Positions 8,116 through 16,526 of a DNA stretch of 64,000 nucleotides are shown in pieces. The DNA is taken from the NCBI RefSeq assembly GCF_900091495.1, contig NZ_LT607413.1, forward strand, positions 992,001 to 1,056,000, given 5' to 3'. Numbering within the stretch: position 1 is the stretch's first letter; every line of letters begins with the position of its first letter. The notes below the pieces were generated by a model. It did no database searches. It saw only the letters and a program-made list of their open reading frames with translations, and was not told the DNA's origin. The stretch is from Micromonospora echinospora. GTDB taxonomy: Bacteria; Actinomycetota; Actinomycetes; Mycobacteriales; Micromonosporaceae. A program made the position numbers and the translations under genes.

Positions 8116-8682
8116 GTGCGCAACGAGCAACGCCTACGAACACGGACGCCCGAGTCACGAGCCTTCGCGGAGCGCGTACAGCTCGTGATGAACCTGACCG
8201 CCCGCCTCAACGCGCTGCCGTTTGACGACCTCGACGCACGCCGGGCGGTGCTCACCGAGATCTTCGGTGCGCCGATCCCTGACTCCCTGACCATCCTGCC
8301 CCCGTTCTACTGCGACTACGGGCTCGGCGCGTCGTTCGGGGAGCGCGTGTTCATCAACCAGGGATGCTTCTTCCTCGACTACGGGGGCATCAGCATCGGT
8401 GACCGCGTCATGATCGGCCCCCGCGTGACCCTGAGCACCGCCGGACACCCCGTCGAGCTCGACGAACGGTACGACTTCATCACGCACGCGCCCATTGTCA
8501 TCGAGGACGACGTGTGGATCGGCGCCGCAGCCACGGTCACCCCCGGAGTGACGATCGGTCGAGGCTCGGTCGTCGGTGCGGGTGCCGTTGTCGCGAAGGA
8601 CGTGCCGCCGCTGAGTGTGGTGACAGCAACAAGCGTTGTGGAGCGGAAGCGGCTGAGGCCGATGTCTGCGGCAACCTCCTGA
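8116..8682 (+). CDS. Maltose/galactoside O-acetyltransferase-like protein (left-handed beta-helix)
   Basis: 188 residues from GTG 8116. Transfers an acetyl group from acetyl-CoA to a sugar-like hydroxyl in characterised relatives (maa/lacA/nodL type). The N-terminal helical cap is followed by hexapeptide repeats (ISIGDRVMIGPRV, IVIEDDVWIGAAATVTPGV, IGRGSVVGAGAVVAKDVPPL). The catalytic His region STAGHPVELDERYD is present. The usual last turn GNPARVV is replaced by TATSVVE, so acceptor or CoA contacts may differ. The last 146 bp are antisense to the C-terminal extension of the neighbouring CoaD-like frame. Local GC is somewhat lower than the core genes. Acceptor substrate unknown. Confidence 0.85.
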   Translation: MRNEQRLRTRTPESRAFAERVQLVMNLTARLNALPFDDLDARRAVLTEIFGAPIPDSLTILPPFYCDYGLGASFGERVFINQGCFFLDYGGISIGDRVMIGPRVTLSTAGHPVELDERYDFITHAPIVIEDDVWIGAAATVTPGVTIGRGSVVGAGAVVAKDVPPLSVVTATSVVERKRLRPMSAATS

Positions 8683-9286
8683 ACGCCACGCCGCCGTCCG
8701 CTACTGTCCGCAGCCGCCGGCGTCGACCGGCAGGACCGCAGGGCGTACCCAAAGTTGCCCGGCGGCGATCCGACGAGGGGTTCGGCAAGGTCCGGCAGCC
8801 TACGGCTGCGTGGACGAAGGCTGCTCCCCCAAGCGTGCGCACCGCAGTCGAAGACACCGCGGCCAGCTCGGGCTGCGCGGGCAGGAACACCGTGGGGACA
8901 CCCAGCGACTCGTTCATCGCGGCGAGCTGGTACTCGGCCTGAAGGTCGGTGGTGTTACGCATGCCGCGGACGATCACTCCGACTTCGTGGTGGCGGCAGT
9001 AGGCGGCGGTCAACCCGCCCCAGGCCACAACGGTGACGGAGGTCCACTCGACCGGCAGAACGGCCCGAACAGCGGCCGCTCGCTCCTCTTCGTCGGTGCC
9101 CGGATGCTTGGCGCTGTTGACCGCGACGAGCACGACCACTTCGTCGAAGAGGTCGCGTGCCCGGTTCACCACGTTCAGATGCCCGGGAGTGAAGGGATCG
9201 AAGCTGCCGGGGTAGACGGCGCGCACGCGTACGCGACCGGGAGTGCGTGCTGTCGGACGTGGCCCTGCCGATGGTTCGGGTGTCAC
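8537..9286 (-). CDS. Phosphopantetheine adenylyltransferase (CoaD)-like nucleotidyltransferase, extended C-terminus
   Basis: Family members transfer AMP from ATP to 4'-phosphopantetheine. Visible motifs: RVRAVYPGSFDPFTPGHLNV (the T/HxGH nucleotidyltransferase signature), VGVIVRGMRNTTDLQAEYQL and the ATP-binding AVSSTAVRTLGG. CoaD proteins are about 160 residues; this frame is 249, and after about residue 155 it becomes Arg/Ala/Pro-rich and antisense to the acetyltransferase gene. Either the tail is a read-through from a lost stop or frameshift, or the annotated end is wrong. GTG 9286 overlaps the stop of the upstream gene (GTGA). Its accessory setting suggests it is not the housekeeping CoaD but a specialised paralogue, for example in tailoring; substrate unknown. 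Confidence 0.75.
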   Translation of the reverse strand: MTPEPSAGPRPTARTPGRVRVRAVYPGSFDPFTPGHLNVVNRARDLFDEVVVLVAVNSAKHPGTDEEERAAAVRAVLPVEWTSVTVVAWGGLTAAYCRHHEVGVIVRGMRNTTDLQAEYQLAAMNESLGVPTVFLPAQPELAAVSSTAVRTLGGAAFVHAAVGCRTLPNPSSDRRRATLGTPCGPAGRRRRLRTVADGGVAFRRLPQTSASAASAPQRLLLSPHSAAARPSRQRHPHRRPSLDRSSLRG

Positions 9287-9816
9287 GGCCGCAGGACCCG
9301 CTGCGCATCGCGGATGACCTGCTCAGAGGCCACTGACGCCCACGAGGCGAACAGTTTCCGGAAGTAGGTACCGTGCCGTTCCGCCACCGCAGGATCGTGT
9401 TCGATAACGTCCAGTTCGTTGACGATGCTCAGGTCGATGAGCGACCGAAGTCGAGCCGCATCCGGCGTTCTCACCTCGCGTACGAAACGGTCGAACACCT
9501 GGCCGGTCTCTGCCAGCTCCCGCCAGCTGCGTCGACGGTCGCAGGCACCGTACAGATAGACGAGCTCCTCGGCGTCGGCACCAACGAGATCCCGCAGCAC
9601 CGCACGATCGGTCCGATCAATCAGGGCGAGGTCGAACCCGTCGGTGCCGTAGACGGCGTGGGTAAGGCCTGCGGCCTGCACTTCACTGCCGCAGCCGAGC
9701 ACGGCGAGTCGTTCGCTGACTCGACACAGGTGGGCGTACAGGTTGCCCCCGGGATGCGCGATCTGCTCAGCTCCATGCCGGCGGAGCCAGACCCGCACGC
9801 CGTTGTCGGTGCTCAT
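9283..9816 (-). CDS. DUF6817-like (HD-like) protein coupled to CoaD-like gene
   Basis: 177 residues. The N-terminal part has HPGGNLYAHLCRVSERL and later GLTHAVYGTDGF, a His-rich pattern resembling DUF6817/HD-superfamily helical proteins that may bind metal; I base the family name on memory of that pattern. A C-terminal helical part (ELVYLYGACDRRRSWRELAE) follows. The gene precedes and overlaps the CoaD-like frame by four bases, so the two products are probably made together. No reaction can be assigned. Upstream, 9817-9983 holds no gene. Confidence 0.7.
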   Translation of the reverse strand: MSTDNGVRVWLRRHGAEQIAHPGGNLYAHLCRVSERLAVLGCGSEVQAAGLTHAVYGTDGFDLALIDRTDRAVLRDLVGADAEELVYLYGACDRRRSWRELAETGQVFDRFVREVRTPDAARLRSLIDLSIVNELDVIEHDPAVAERHGTYFRKLFASWASVASEQVIRDAQRVLRP

Positions 9817-9983
9817 GGCCCGACTGTAGGTATCGGCTGTCGGATTCGCTGGCCCCGGGGTGTGGGCGATAGGTCACAGCGCCGTGGACACGCCTGGCAC
9901 CCGCCTGGCTGAGGGTCGACAAACCTCAGCACGTCACCGTCTCGCACGCCGCCGTGCCGAGACGGCCGTCGACCGGATCGTCG

Positions 9984-11759
9984 TCAGCGGCGGCGGGTGA
10001 AGACGCCCGGCTGGGCCGTCGGAGACTGCACCAGGAACGCGCCGCTGGTCACCGTGCCGACCGCCGGCACCGACGCGACCGCTGTCCGAGGGCCAGCCGG
10101 GGCGTCGGCGAAGACCACCATCGGTACGGCGAACCGGCCGGCCGCGTCGGCGACCACGGTCACCGCGCCGGTGCCGCCGGCCCAGGTCACCGTCACCGGC
10201 TGGCCCGGCGGGAAGTCCCGCCCGAGACCGGTGACGACCTGGCCGGGTCGCCCCACACCCGGGTTGAACTGGAACGTCGGGTTACGGCCGGCGACCTGGA
10301 CGGTCAGCGCCTGCGTCGCCTGCCCGCCGGTGTCGGTCGAGCTGGCCAGGGTGAGCACCGCCTGGGCGACCCCGACGGCCCGGGGCGTCCCGCCGACGTC
10401 CAGGGTGCAGGACGCGCCGACGGCGAGGACCTGGCCGCAGGTGTTCCCGGTGACGGTGAAGACGTCCGACCCGGGGGCCGACGCGACCGGCGACAGCGCC
10501 ACGGCGGACGTGTCCGGCAACGTGCCCGTCCCGGGCGGGGCCGGCGCGGCGAGCGTGGCGGCCACGCTGAGCGGGTAGTCGCCGGTGTTGCTGAGGGTCA
10601 CCCGACGGGTGGGTGTGGCGACGCCGAGGGACGCCTCGCCGAGGTCGAGCAGGGTGGTGTCGGAGTGCAGCACGGGCACGTCCGGGGCGGCCCCGGTGAC
10701 CTGCACCACCAGCCGGTCCGGTCCCTCCTGGAGGATGCCGTCCACGGTGAACTCGACGCGGCAGCCGTACTCGCCGTTGCGGGCCTTCGGGTCGACCCGG
10801 ACGGCGAGGGTGAAGTCCACCTCGCTGCCGCTGTCGACGGTCCGTTCCGCCGGCTCGACCGTGGCGCTCAACTGCGGGTCGCAGTCGGAGATCCGGGCGG
10901 CGACGGTGGCCTGGATGGCCCGGATGCCGGCGAGGATCGCGGTGGAGACGTCGCCGGCCGTGGCGGCGGTGAGCAGCACCCCGCCGGTCCGGGTGGTGAT
11001 CTCGGTGAACTGCCCGTCCTGGTCGAGGCTGTGGTACGGGGAGGTGACGACGTCGACCGCCACCACCCGGATGCCCCGCGCGGTGAGCGCGGCGATCGTA
11101 CCGGCGAGGTCGTGGCCGAGGACCGGGTCGTGCGACGGGGCGTCCCCGAAGATCACCACAATCGGGCTGCTGTCGGCACGGAAGCCGACGGCGCCGGTCG
11201 CGATCCGGGACAGCGCGTGGAGGTTCGCCTCCGGGGTGTCGCCGCCACCGGCGGCGGTCCAGGTGTTCACCGCCTCCTGCACGGCGGCCGGGTCGGCGGT
11301 GAGGTCCCGGTTGACCTGGAAGGCGTACCCGTCGGTGGTGTCCCGGTACTCGGTGACCGCGAACCGGGCGTCCGGCTGCACGGCGCTGATGTCCCCGACG
11401 ATCCGGCGGGCGTTGGCCTTCACGTCCGCCAGCGCCAGGCCCATGCTGCCGGTGGTGTCGGCGAGCAGCACCACGTCCGGACGGGGCGGCACGGTGGTGG
11501 TGGTCACCGTACGGGTCAGCGTCGCCGCGCCGCCCGGGGTCAGCCCGATCGTCGTGCCGTCCGTCCCGCCGGTCGGCGGGTCGGAGGTAATCGGTGGAGC
11601 GGGGGCGTCGGCGACGCTGATCCGGAACTCCGCGCCGCCGCTGGCCGGTGCCGCCAGCAGCGCGGCGTACCCGGCCGGCGGGGCGGCGCTGGCCACCAGG
11701 AGCGCCACGACGGCCAACGCCGACGCGGTCCGCAGCGGGCGGGAGGCGAATGTGGCCAT
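9984..11759 (-). CDS. Secreted von Willebrand factor A (VWA) domain protein
   Basis: 591 residues from ATG 11759. An N-terminal signal peptide (LRTASALAVVALLVASAAPP) is followed by a VWA domain, residues about 95-285, with an intact MIDAS start DTTGSMG at 101-107 for divalent-metal-dependent ligand binding. After it come beta-sandwich modules with paired Cys (ISDCDPQL, YGCRVEFTV; GNTCGQVLAVGASCTLDVGG) like choice-of-anchor/ASPM-type Ig folds, ending NPGVGRPGQVVTGLGRDFPP and a basic tail TRRR. No sortase motif is visible. The start lacks a clear ribosome site, and the frame stays open upstream to 12047, so a longer N-terminus is possible but would lose the signal-peptide position. Ligand unknown. 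Confidence 0.8.
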   Translation of the reverse strand: MATFASRPLRTASALAVVALLVASAAPPAGYAALLAAPASGGAEFRISVADAPAPPITSDPPTGGTDGTTIGLTPGGAATLTRTVTTTTVPPRPDVVLLADTTGSMGLALADVKANARRIVGDISAVQPDARFAVTEYRDTTDGYAFQVNRDLTADPAAVQEAVNTWTAAGGGDTPEANLHALSRIATGAVGFRADSSPIVVIFGDAPSHDPVLGHDLAGTIAALTARGIRVVAVDVVTSPYHSLDQDGQFTEITTRTGGVLLTAATAGDVSTAILAGIRAIQATVAARISDCDPQLSATVEPAERTVDSGSEVDFTLAVRVDPKARNGEYGCRVEFTVDGILQEGPDRLVVQVTGAAPDVPVLHSDTTLLDLGEASLGVATPTRRVTLSNTGDYPLSVAATLAAPAPPGTGTLPDTSAVALSPVASAPGSDVFTVTGNTCGQVLAVGASCTLDVGGTPRAVGVAQAVLTLASSTDTGGQATQALTVQVAGRNPTFQFNPGVGRPGQVVTGLGRDFPPGQPVTVTWAGGTGAVTVVADAAGRFAVPMVVFADAPAGPRTAVASVPAVGTVTSGAFLVQSPTAQPGVFTRRR

Positions 11760-11890
11760 GCCGGGCAGTAAAGTCCGTCCGGCCGGTGCCGCGCAGCGGG
11801 TGGCCGGACAGACCTTGGTGCAGTCCTCCCTGCCCCTCCGGGCAGCGCCGACCGCACCCGCGTCCCGCGTCGCCCGGCCCCGCGACCGGG

Positions 11891-13096
11891 TCAGTCCAAC
11901 ACCTTCACCGTCATGCCGTCCGAGCACCGACGGACCACGGCCACCAGGCTGCCCTGGTGGCTCGCCCTGACCGGGGTGACGGTGAAGTGCGCCTTGCGGC
12001 CCTTGCCGTGCCGCACCACGTAGCTCTCCGCGTCGCCGCCGACCCACAGGTCACCGAAGGTCTTCAGCACGTTGTAGATGGGGGTGTTCATGTCGTTCTC
12101 GTCGACGTAGAACATCACCAGGTCCTTGTACTGGACGTAGTGGGTGTACGCGCCGTCGGTGTCGAGGGTGGCGATGATCCCGGTGTTGTGCGCGTTCAGC
12201 GCCGAGTCGATGGTCACCTCCACGTGCACGGACGTGCCCATGACGTTGATCGTGATCCGCTCGTCCCGGTAGGCCTTCACCGGACGGGCCGCCATCGCCT
12301 CGTCCATGTGCTCGACGAACTCACCCAGGTCCACCCCCCAGCTGCCCAGGTGCGCCTGCGCCTCGTCCCAGCTCATCTGCTCGGGCAGGAACGCGTTGGC
12401 CTCCGGGTTGATGGTGAAGGCGACCCCGAGCCGGAACGAGTGGGACAGCCAGGGGTAACGCTCCGCGGCGACGTCGGCCGGCTCGCTGAACTGCACCCCG
12501 CGCTTGCGGACGACGGTGACCCCGTCCTCCTCGTCCTCCGAGGACTCGTCCGGCTCGTCCACCCGCTCCTTCCCCTTGCCCTGCTCCTCCTGCTCCAGCT
12601 CCGCCTGGTACGTCTTCGCCTCGTGGGCGAGGTGCAGGCAGTCGTCGAGGAAGGCGTCCAGCAACCCGCCGTCGCGCAGCACCGAAACCGACGACTCCTG
12701 GAGTTCCTCCCGCCACAGCCGGAAGGTGTCCGGGTCGGCCGTCAGCGCGTCGGTCAGGACCGTGAAGTCGAGGTCGTCGCGCACCTGGGTGGGGACGTTC
12801 CCGAACCGGGCGGACGTGCGCTCCAGCGCGGTGAGCATCGCCCGCTCCTCCCACGGCCGGGCGATCTGCCGGTGGAAGGTCTCCAACGTCTCCGCGACGT
12901 TGTCGCCGTAGGCATTGGTGACCAGGAGGTACTCCACGGCCCGGATGTACTCCTGGGAGTCCGGGTACCGCTCGTCGATCCACCTGCCGAACATCCGCGT
13001 GCCGTAGTCACCGTCGAGGACGGTGGCGAACTCCACGGCGGCGAAGTACGCGGGGTCGGAGGCAGCGTCGTGCCAGTAGGTCTCTCGCCAGGTCAT
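11891..13096 (-). CDS. Hypothetical 401-residue protein
   Basis: Starts at ATG 13096 (MTWRETYWHDAASDPAYFAA). No signal peptide or membrane helix. The first 165 residues are acidic and helical (IDERYPDSQEYIRAVEYLLV). A very acidic linker (about 175-200, EEQGKGKERVDEPDESSEDE) leads to a C-terminal alpha/beta half that ends in regular beta strands (TVTPVRASHQGSLVAVVRRC). I do not recognise the family. Composition suggests a soluble cytoplasmic protein. It lies between the sigma-factor fusion and the VWA gene on the same strand, with gaps of about 130 bp on each side, so co-transcription is possible but not shown. Confidence 0.75.
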   Translation of the reverse strand: MTWRETYWHDAASDPAYFAAVEFATVLDGDYGTRMFGRWIDERYPDSQEYIRAVEYLLVTNAYGDNVAETLETFHRQIARPWEERAMLTALERTSARFGNVPTQVRDDLDFTVLTDALTADPDTFRLWREELQESSVSVLRDGGLLDAFLDDCLHLAHEAKTYQAELEQEEQGKGKERVDEPDESSEDEEDGVTVVRKRGVQFSEPADVAAERYPWLSHSFRLGVAFTINPEANAFLPEQMSWDEAQAHLGSWGVDLGEFVEHMDEAMAARPVKAYRDERITINVMGTSVHVEVTIDSALNAHNTGIIATLDTDGAYTHYVQYKDLVMFYVDENDMNTPIYNVLKTFGDLWVGGDAESYVVRHGKGRKAHFTVTPVRASHQGSLVAVVRRCSDGMTVKVLD

Positions 13097-13223
13097 GACC
13101 GCTCTTCTCACTCGGCGACAGTCGACGCGCTCACCCTGGCGCACCGGTGCCCACGCCGACACGCACGGTTGGCGGTCTTCGGGGCAGTCCGCACTGCCTC
13201 ACCGGGCAACATCGCGCCGCGCC

Positions 13224-15380
13224 TCACCGCATGTCGGCACCGATGCCCTGGTCGCGGCGGTTGAGCAGGAACGTGCTCTGCGGCAGTGTCCCGTCGGCCG
13301 GTCGTGGCCCCTCGGCCCGGTCAGGGTCGCCGCTGCGCAGGGTCGTGGTCGTCCAGTCCCGCTGGTTCCACGAGTTGTCCTCGTCGTCGACCCGGTCCCC
13401 GAGCCAGGTCTCGTCCTCGTTCGCCAGGGCCAGATTCTGTCGCAGCACCGCCGCCGAGCCGACGAACGCAAAGCCGGCCTTGCCGTTGCGGTACGCGGTG
13501 CTGCGGGTGATCCGCAGCGTCCCGTGGTTGCCGGACTCGGTGAACCCGTAGCCGGCGTTGTCCCAGGCGGCGCTCTGCGTGACCACGTGCCGCACCCTCG
13601 GGGCCGGATCCCCGCCGCCGAGCTTGAAGCCGTTGCCGCCGCCCGCGTCGAAGCCGGGGGTGTCCCACCGGTCGACCCCGTTGCCGAACGCCCAGGACCG
13701 CTCGACCGTCACCGGGTCGGTGAACTCGCTGAGGTCCAGCCCGTCCGCCGAGTTGTGGTACATCCGGCAGCCGCGTACCAGGTTGCCGGTGCCCGAGCCG
13801 TACTTGAAGGCCAGCCCGTCCGCCGTGCCGCCGTCGTCGGTGGTGTCGTGGTTGCCGTGGAAGTCGCTCTCCAGCACCTGGTTGGCCACCGTCCCCGGCC
13901 CGCGCAGCAGCAGGCCGATCCCGCCGTTGTCGTGCACCGAGAGCCGGGAGAAGACGCTCTGGCGGCAGGAGACGCAGACGTACGCGTGGCCGGGCGCGTT
14001 GGTGATCTCCAGTCCCCGCACCGTCCAGTGGCTCGCCCGCTGGGTGATCGCCCACTCGCCGGTGGGCACCCGGCTCGCGTCGACCACCGCCCGCTCGCCC
14101 GGGTGGCTGCTGAGGGTGATGCGCTGCCCGGCGGTGCCGCTGGTGGTGATGACCACGGGTGCGGTGAGCCGGTGCGTGCCGCCGCGCAGCACGATCGTCT
14201 GCCCCGGACGTACCACCGCGACGGCGTGGCCGAGCGTGGCGTACGGGCTTCCGGCGCTGCCGGTGCCGGAGTCCGAGCCGTCCGGTGCGACGTGGATGTC
14301 GGTCGCCCCGGCCGCGGGCGCGACGGTCGGGGTGGTGGTGGGCGGCGCCGCGCCGCCACCGGCCGGTACGGACGGTCGCACGGCCGCCGGGGGACCGGCC
14401 GACGCGGGTCCGCCCGCATCCGGGTTCCGGAACACCGCGTATCCGATGCCACCGGCCGCGACCGCCGCAGCGGTCGCTCCCACCACGATCTTGTGGCTGA
14501 GGAAACCCTGGATCGCGGCCCAGAGCGACACGGCCCCCGGAACCGCCGGTACGCCCGCCGTGAGGCCGGCGGCGACCGGGAAGGTCGCCATGCCGGGCAG
14601 TAGCCGTTCCGGGGCCAGCAACGCGGCCCGGTGTGCCCCACACCTCGGGCAGTCCCGGCCGTGCCGGCTCAACCGCTTCCGCCACAGCGGGCCGGTCGTG
14701 CCGTCCCAACCCTGGGTCAGCGCGCCCAGTTCCGGGCAGTGGGGCGACACCCCGAGCGCGTGGACGACGACCCGGGCGTCGTCGAGTCGCGTCCGCATCC
14801 GGCCCAGCCGTACCGCCGCGTGCTTCGGGCTGATCGACAGGGCGTCGGCCAGGTCGGCGCGGCTCAGCTCGCCGATCGCCTCCCGCCACCACCAGGCCAG
14901 CAGCCGCCGGTCGTCGTCGTCCAGCCACCGGGCGGCCTCGGCCAGTTCCCGGCGCTGTTCGCTGAGGATCAGCTCCGCGACCGTCCGTTCCGCGAGGTCA
15001 CCGCCCGGGTCCGGCAGGTCCGCGTCGGTCTCCTGCCGGCGGCTCCGGCTCCGCGCCTGGTCGCGTAGGTGCTGCTGCACCTGCCGGTACGCGATCGAGA
15101 TCAGCCAGGAACGGAAGCGGTCCGGGTCCCGCAGGTCGGGCAGGCCCCGGATCGCCCGGACCATGGTCTCCTGGACCAGGTCGTCGACGTCGCCGTGCCC
15201 GTTCAGCGCACGGCCGACGATCCGGTAGAGCACCGGCAGGTGCGCGGAGACCAGTTCGGTGAGCGCCGCCGCGTCACCCGCTCGTGCCGCGACGACCAGC
15301 GCGACCGTCTCCGGGTCGGGCGGCTCGGTCGGTTCCGGGGCGGCGGTCCAGGCCGGCGCGCCGACGTCACTGCCCGTCAC
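13224..15380 (-). CDS. ECF sigma factor fused to a transmembrane helix and right-handed beta-helix domain
   Basis: 718 residues from GTG 15380. Residues about 30-105 form sigma region 2 (DVDDLVQETMVRAIRGLPDL, FRSWLISIAYRQVQQHL), and 140-205 region 4 (LSRADLADALSISPKHAAVR). Next is a His-Cys segment HGRDCPRCGAHR (240-251), a membrane helix at about 297-317 (KIVVGATAAAVAAGGIGYAVF without its last residue), a Pro/Ala/Thr linker, and from 361 a right-handed parallel beta-helix of the pectate-lyase/DUF1565 type (DIHVAPDGSDSGTGSAGSPY, HDNGGIGLLL, YHNSADGLDLSEFTD). The layout predicts sigma inside and beta-helix outside, so it could couple binding of a surface polymer to transcription without a separate anti-sigma factor. 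Actinobacterial ECF groups with C-terminal extensions are known; this exact combination I have not seen described. Enzyme activity is unproven. Confidence 0.88.
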   Translation of the reverse strand: MTGSDVGAPAWTAAPEPTEPPDPETVALVVAARAGDAAALTELVSAHLPVLYRIVGRALNGHGDVDDLVQETMVRAIRGLPDLRDPDRFRSWLISIAYRQVQQHLRDQARSRSRRQETDADLPDPGGDLAERTVAELILSEQRRELAEAARWLDDDDRRLLAWWWREAIGELSRADLADALSISPKHAAVRLGRMRTRLDDARVVVHALGVSPHCPELGALTQGWDGTTGPLWRKRLSRHGRDCPRCGAHRAALLAPERLLPGMATFPVAAGLTAGVPAVPGAVSLWAAIQGFLSHKIVVGATAAAVAAGGIGYAVFRNPDAGGPASAGPPAAVRPSVPAGGGAAPPTTTPTVAPAAGATDIHVAPDGSDSGTGSAGSPYATLGHAVAVVRPGQTIVLRGGTHRLTAPVVITTSGTAGQRITLSSHPGERAVVDASRVPTGEWAITQRASHWTVRGLEITNAPGHAYVCVSCRQSVFSRLSVHDNGGIGLLLRGPGTVANQVLESDFHGNHDTTDDGGTADGLAFKYGSGTGNLVRGCRMYHNSADGLDLSEFTDPVTVERSWAFGNGVDRWDTPGFDAGGGNGFKLGGGDPAPRVRHVVTQSAAWDNAGYGFTESGNHGTLRITRSTAYRNGKAGFAFVGSAAVLRQNLALANEDETWLGDRVDDEDNSWNQRDWTTTTLRSGDPDRAEGPRPADGTLPQSTFLLNRRDQGIGADMR

Positions 15381-15530
15381 GGTCGCGGTCCCTCCTCACC
15401 CACGTGCGACGACGCCCACGTGCGACGACGGTGGCCCGCGGGACCGGGCCGGACAACCGCTGCAAAGATAGACCATTGCCGCTGGGATGGTTGGGCTTCC
15501 CGCCAAACGAATCTCCCCCGGCACCGCGGC

Positions 15531-16526
15531 CTACCCGACGGACGGCCCCGCTCCCCCGGAGCCCTCCGCCGGCCGGATCGGTGCGGTGCGGGGACGACGC
15601 CGGAGCAACTCCACCGCCAGCAGGACGACGACGGCGACGCCGAGCAGCGCGGTCGGTCCCCACGGCCGGCTCTCGACGGAGGCCCGGAACGGGGCCGCCA
15701 CCCCGGCGGTGACCACCCGACCCTCGACCGTCCAGGTGCCGAAGGCCAGGGCCGGCAGGGACACCGGGACGCGTACCGCACGCTCCTCCCCCACCGCCAG
15801 GTCGGGCACCGCCGGGGGTGGGACGAAGCCGCTCGGGTCGTCGCCCCGCCCCACGGTGACCGACATGGTGACGGCGGCAGGCGCGGTGCCGTCGTTGCGC
15901 AGCCGCACCACCAGGGTGTGCCGGGCCGGCCCGCCGAGCCGGCTCCACCAACCCGGGTCACGTTCGACGGCCACGGCGGTGACCACCGGCGGGACAGTGG
16001 CCCGGTGCTCCGCCGCCGGGGCGGGCCGGGCGCCCGGGTCGCCGGTCAGCGCCAGCGGCGCGGCGGCGGTGAGCCGACGGTCCAGCGTGGTCACCCGCAC
16101 CTGGCAGGGACAGCCGCCGGGCGGTACGGCGGCGGTCAACGCGGCACCGCCGAGGCCGGTGCCGGCGAGGTGGGTCTGCACCGACGAGTCGACCGCGCAC
16201 CCGGCCGGGCCGGCGCCGCACACCTCGATCACCACAGTGCCGGCCGGCCAGCCCGCGAGCCGGACGAGCACCCGGCCGCCCGGTCGCGCCTCGGCCCGGT
16301 CGAGCGTCACCGTCGGCGCCACCGGGGCAGGAGCCTCCGCAACCACCGGGACGAGGGCTGCCGCAACGACCGGGACGGGGGCCGCCGCAACGACCGGGAC
16401 GGGGCCCGCCGCAACGACTGGCACGGGTGCCGGCGCCGCGACCGGGGTCGGCAGCGCCCCGGCCGAGGTCGCTGCCACGGCCACGAGCGCCCCGGCGGCC
16501 CGGCCGATGGTTCGGAGCGACCTCAT
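15531..16526 (-). CDS. Surface protein with repeats and C-terminal membrane helix, heme-locus operon
   Basis: 331 residues from ATG 16526, which overlaps the upstream stop (ATGA). Signal peptide (GRAAGALVAVAATSAGALPT), then four 8-residue repeats of the VPVVAAAP type, encoded by 24-bp tandem repeats at 16339-16434. Two beta-rich modules follow, the first with Cys pairs (VIEVCGAGPAGC, GGCPCQVRV), and then a C-terminal helix LLGVAVVVLLAVELLRRRPR that would anchor it with a short basic cytoplasmic tail. No family recognised. It is the third gene of an operon led by an HtaA protein and iron box, so an iron-starvation role at the cell surface is likely by context only. Confidence 0.75.
   Translation of the reverse strand: MRSLRTIGRAAGALVAVAATSAGALPTPVAAPAPVPVVAAGPVPVVAAAPVPVVAAALVPVVAEAPAPVAPTVTLDRAEARPGGRVLVRLAGWPAGTVVIEVCGAGPAGCAVDSSVQTHLAGTGLGGAALTAAVPPGGCPCQVRVTTLDRRLTAAAPLALTGDPGARPAPAAEHRATVPPVVTAVAVERDPGWWSRLGGPARHTLVVRLRNDGTAPAAVTMSVTVGRGDDPSGFVPPPAVPDLAVGEERAVRVPVSLPALAFGTWTVEGRVVTAGVAAPFRASVESRPWGPTALLGVAVVVLLAVELLRRRPRTAPIRPAEGSGGAGPSVG

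Noticed and set aside
16339..16434. CRISPR-like short tandem repeats
   Set aside because: Units are contiguous with no spacers and encode an in-frame octapeptide.
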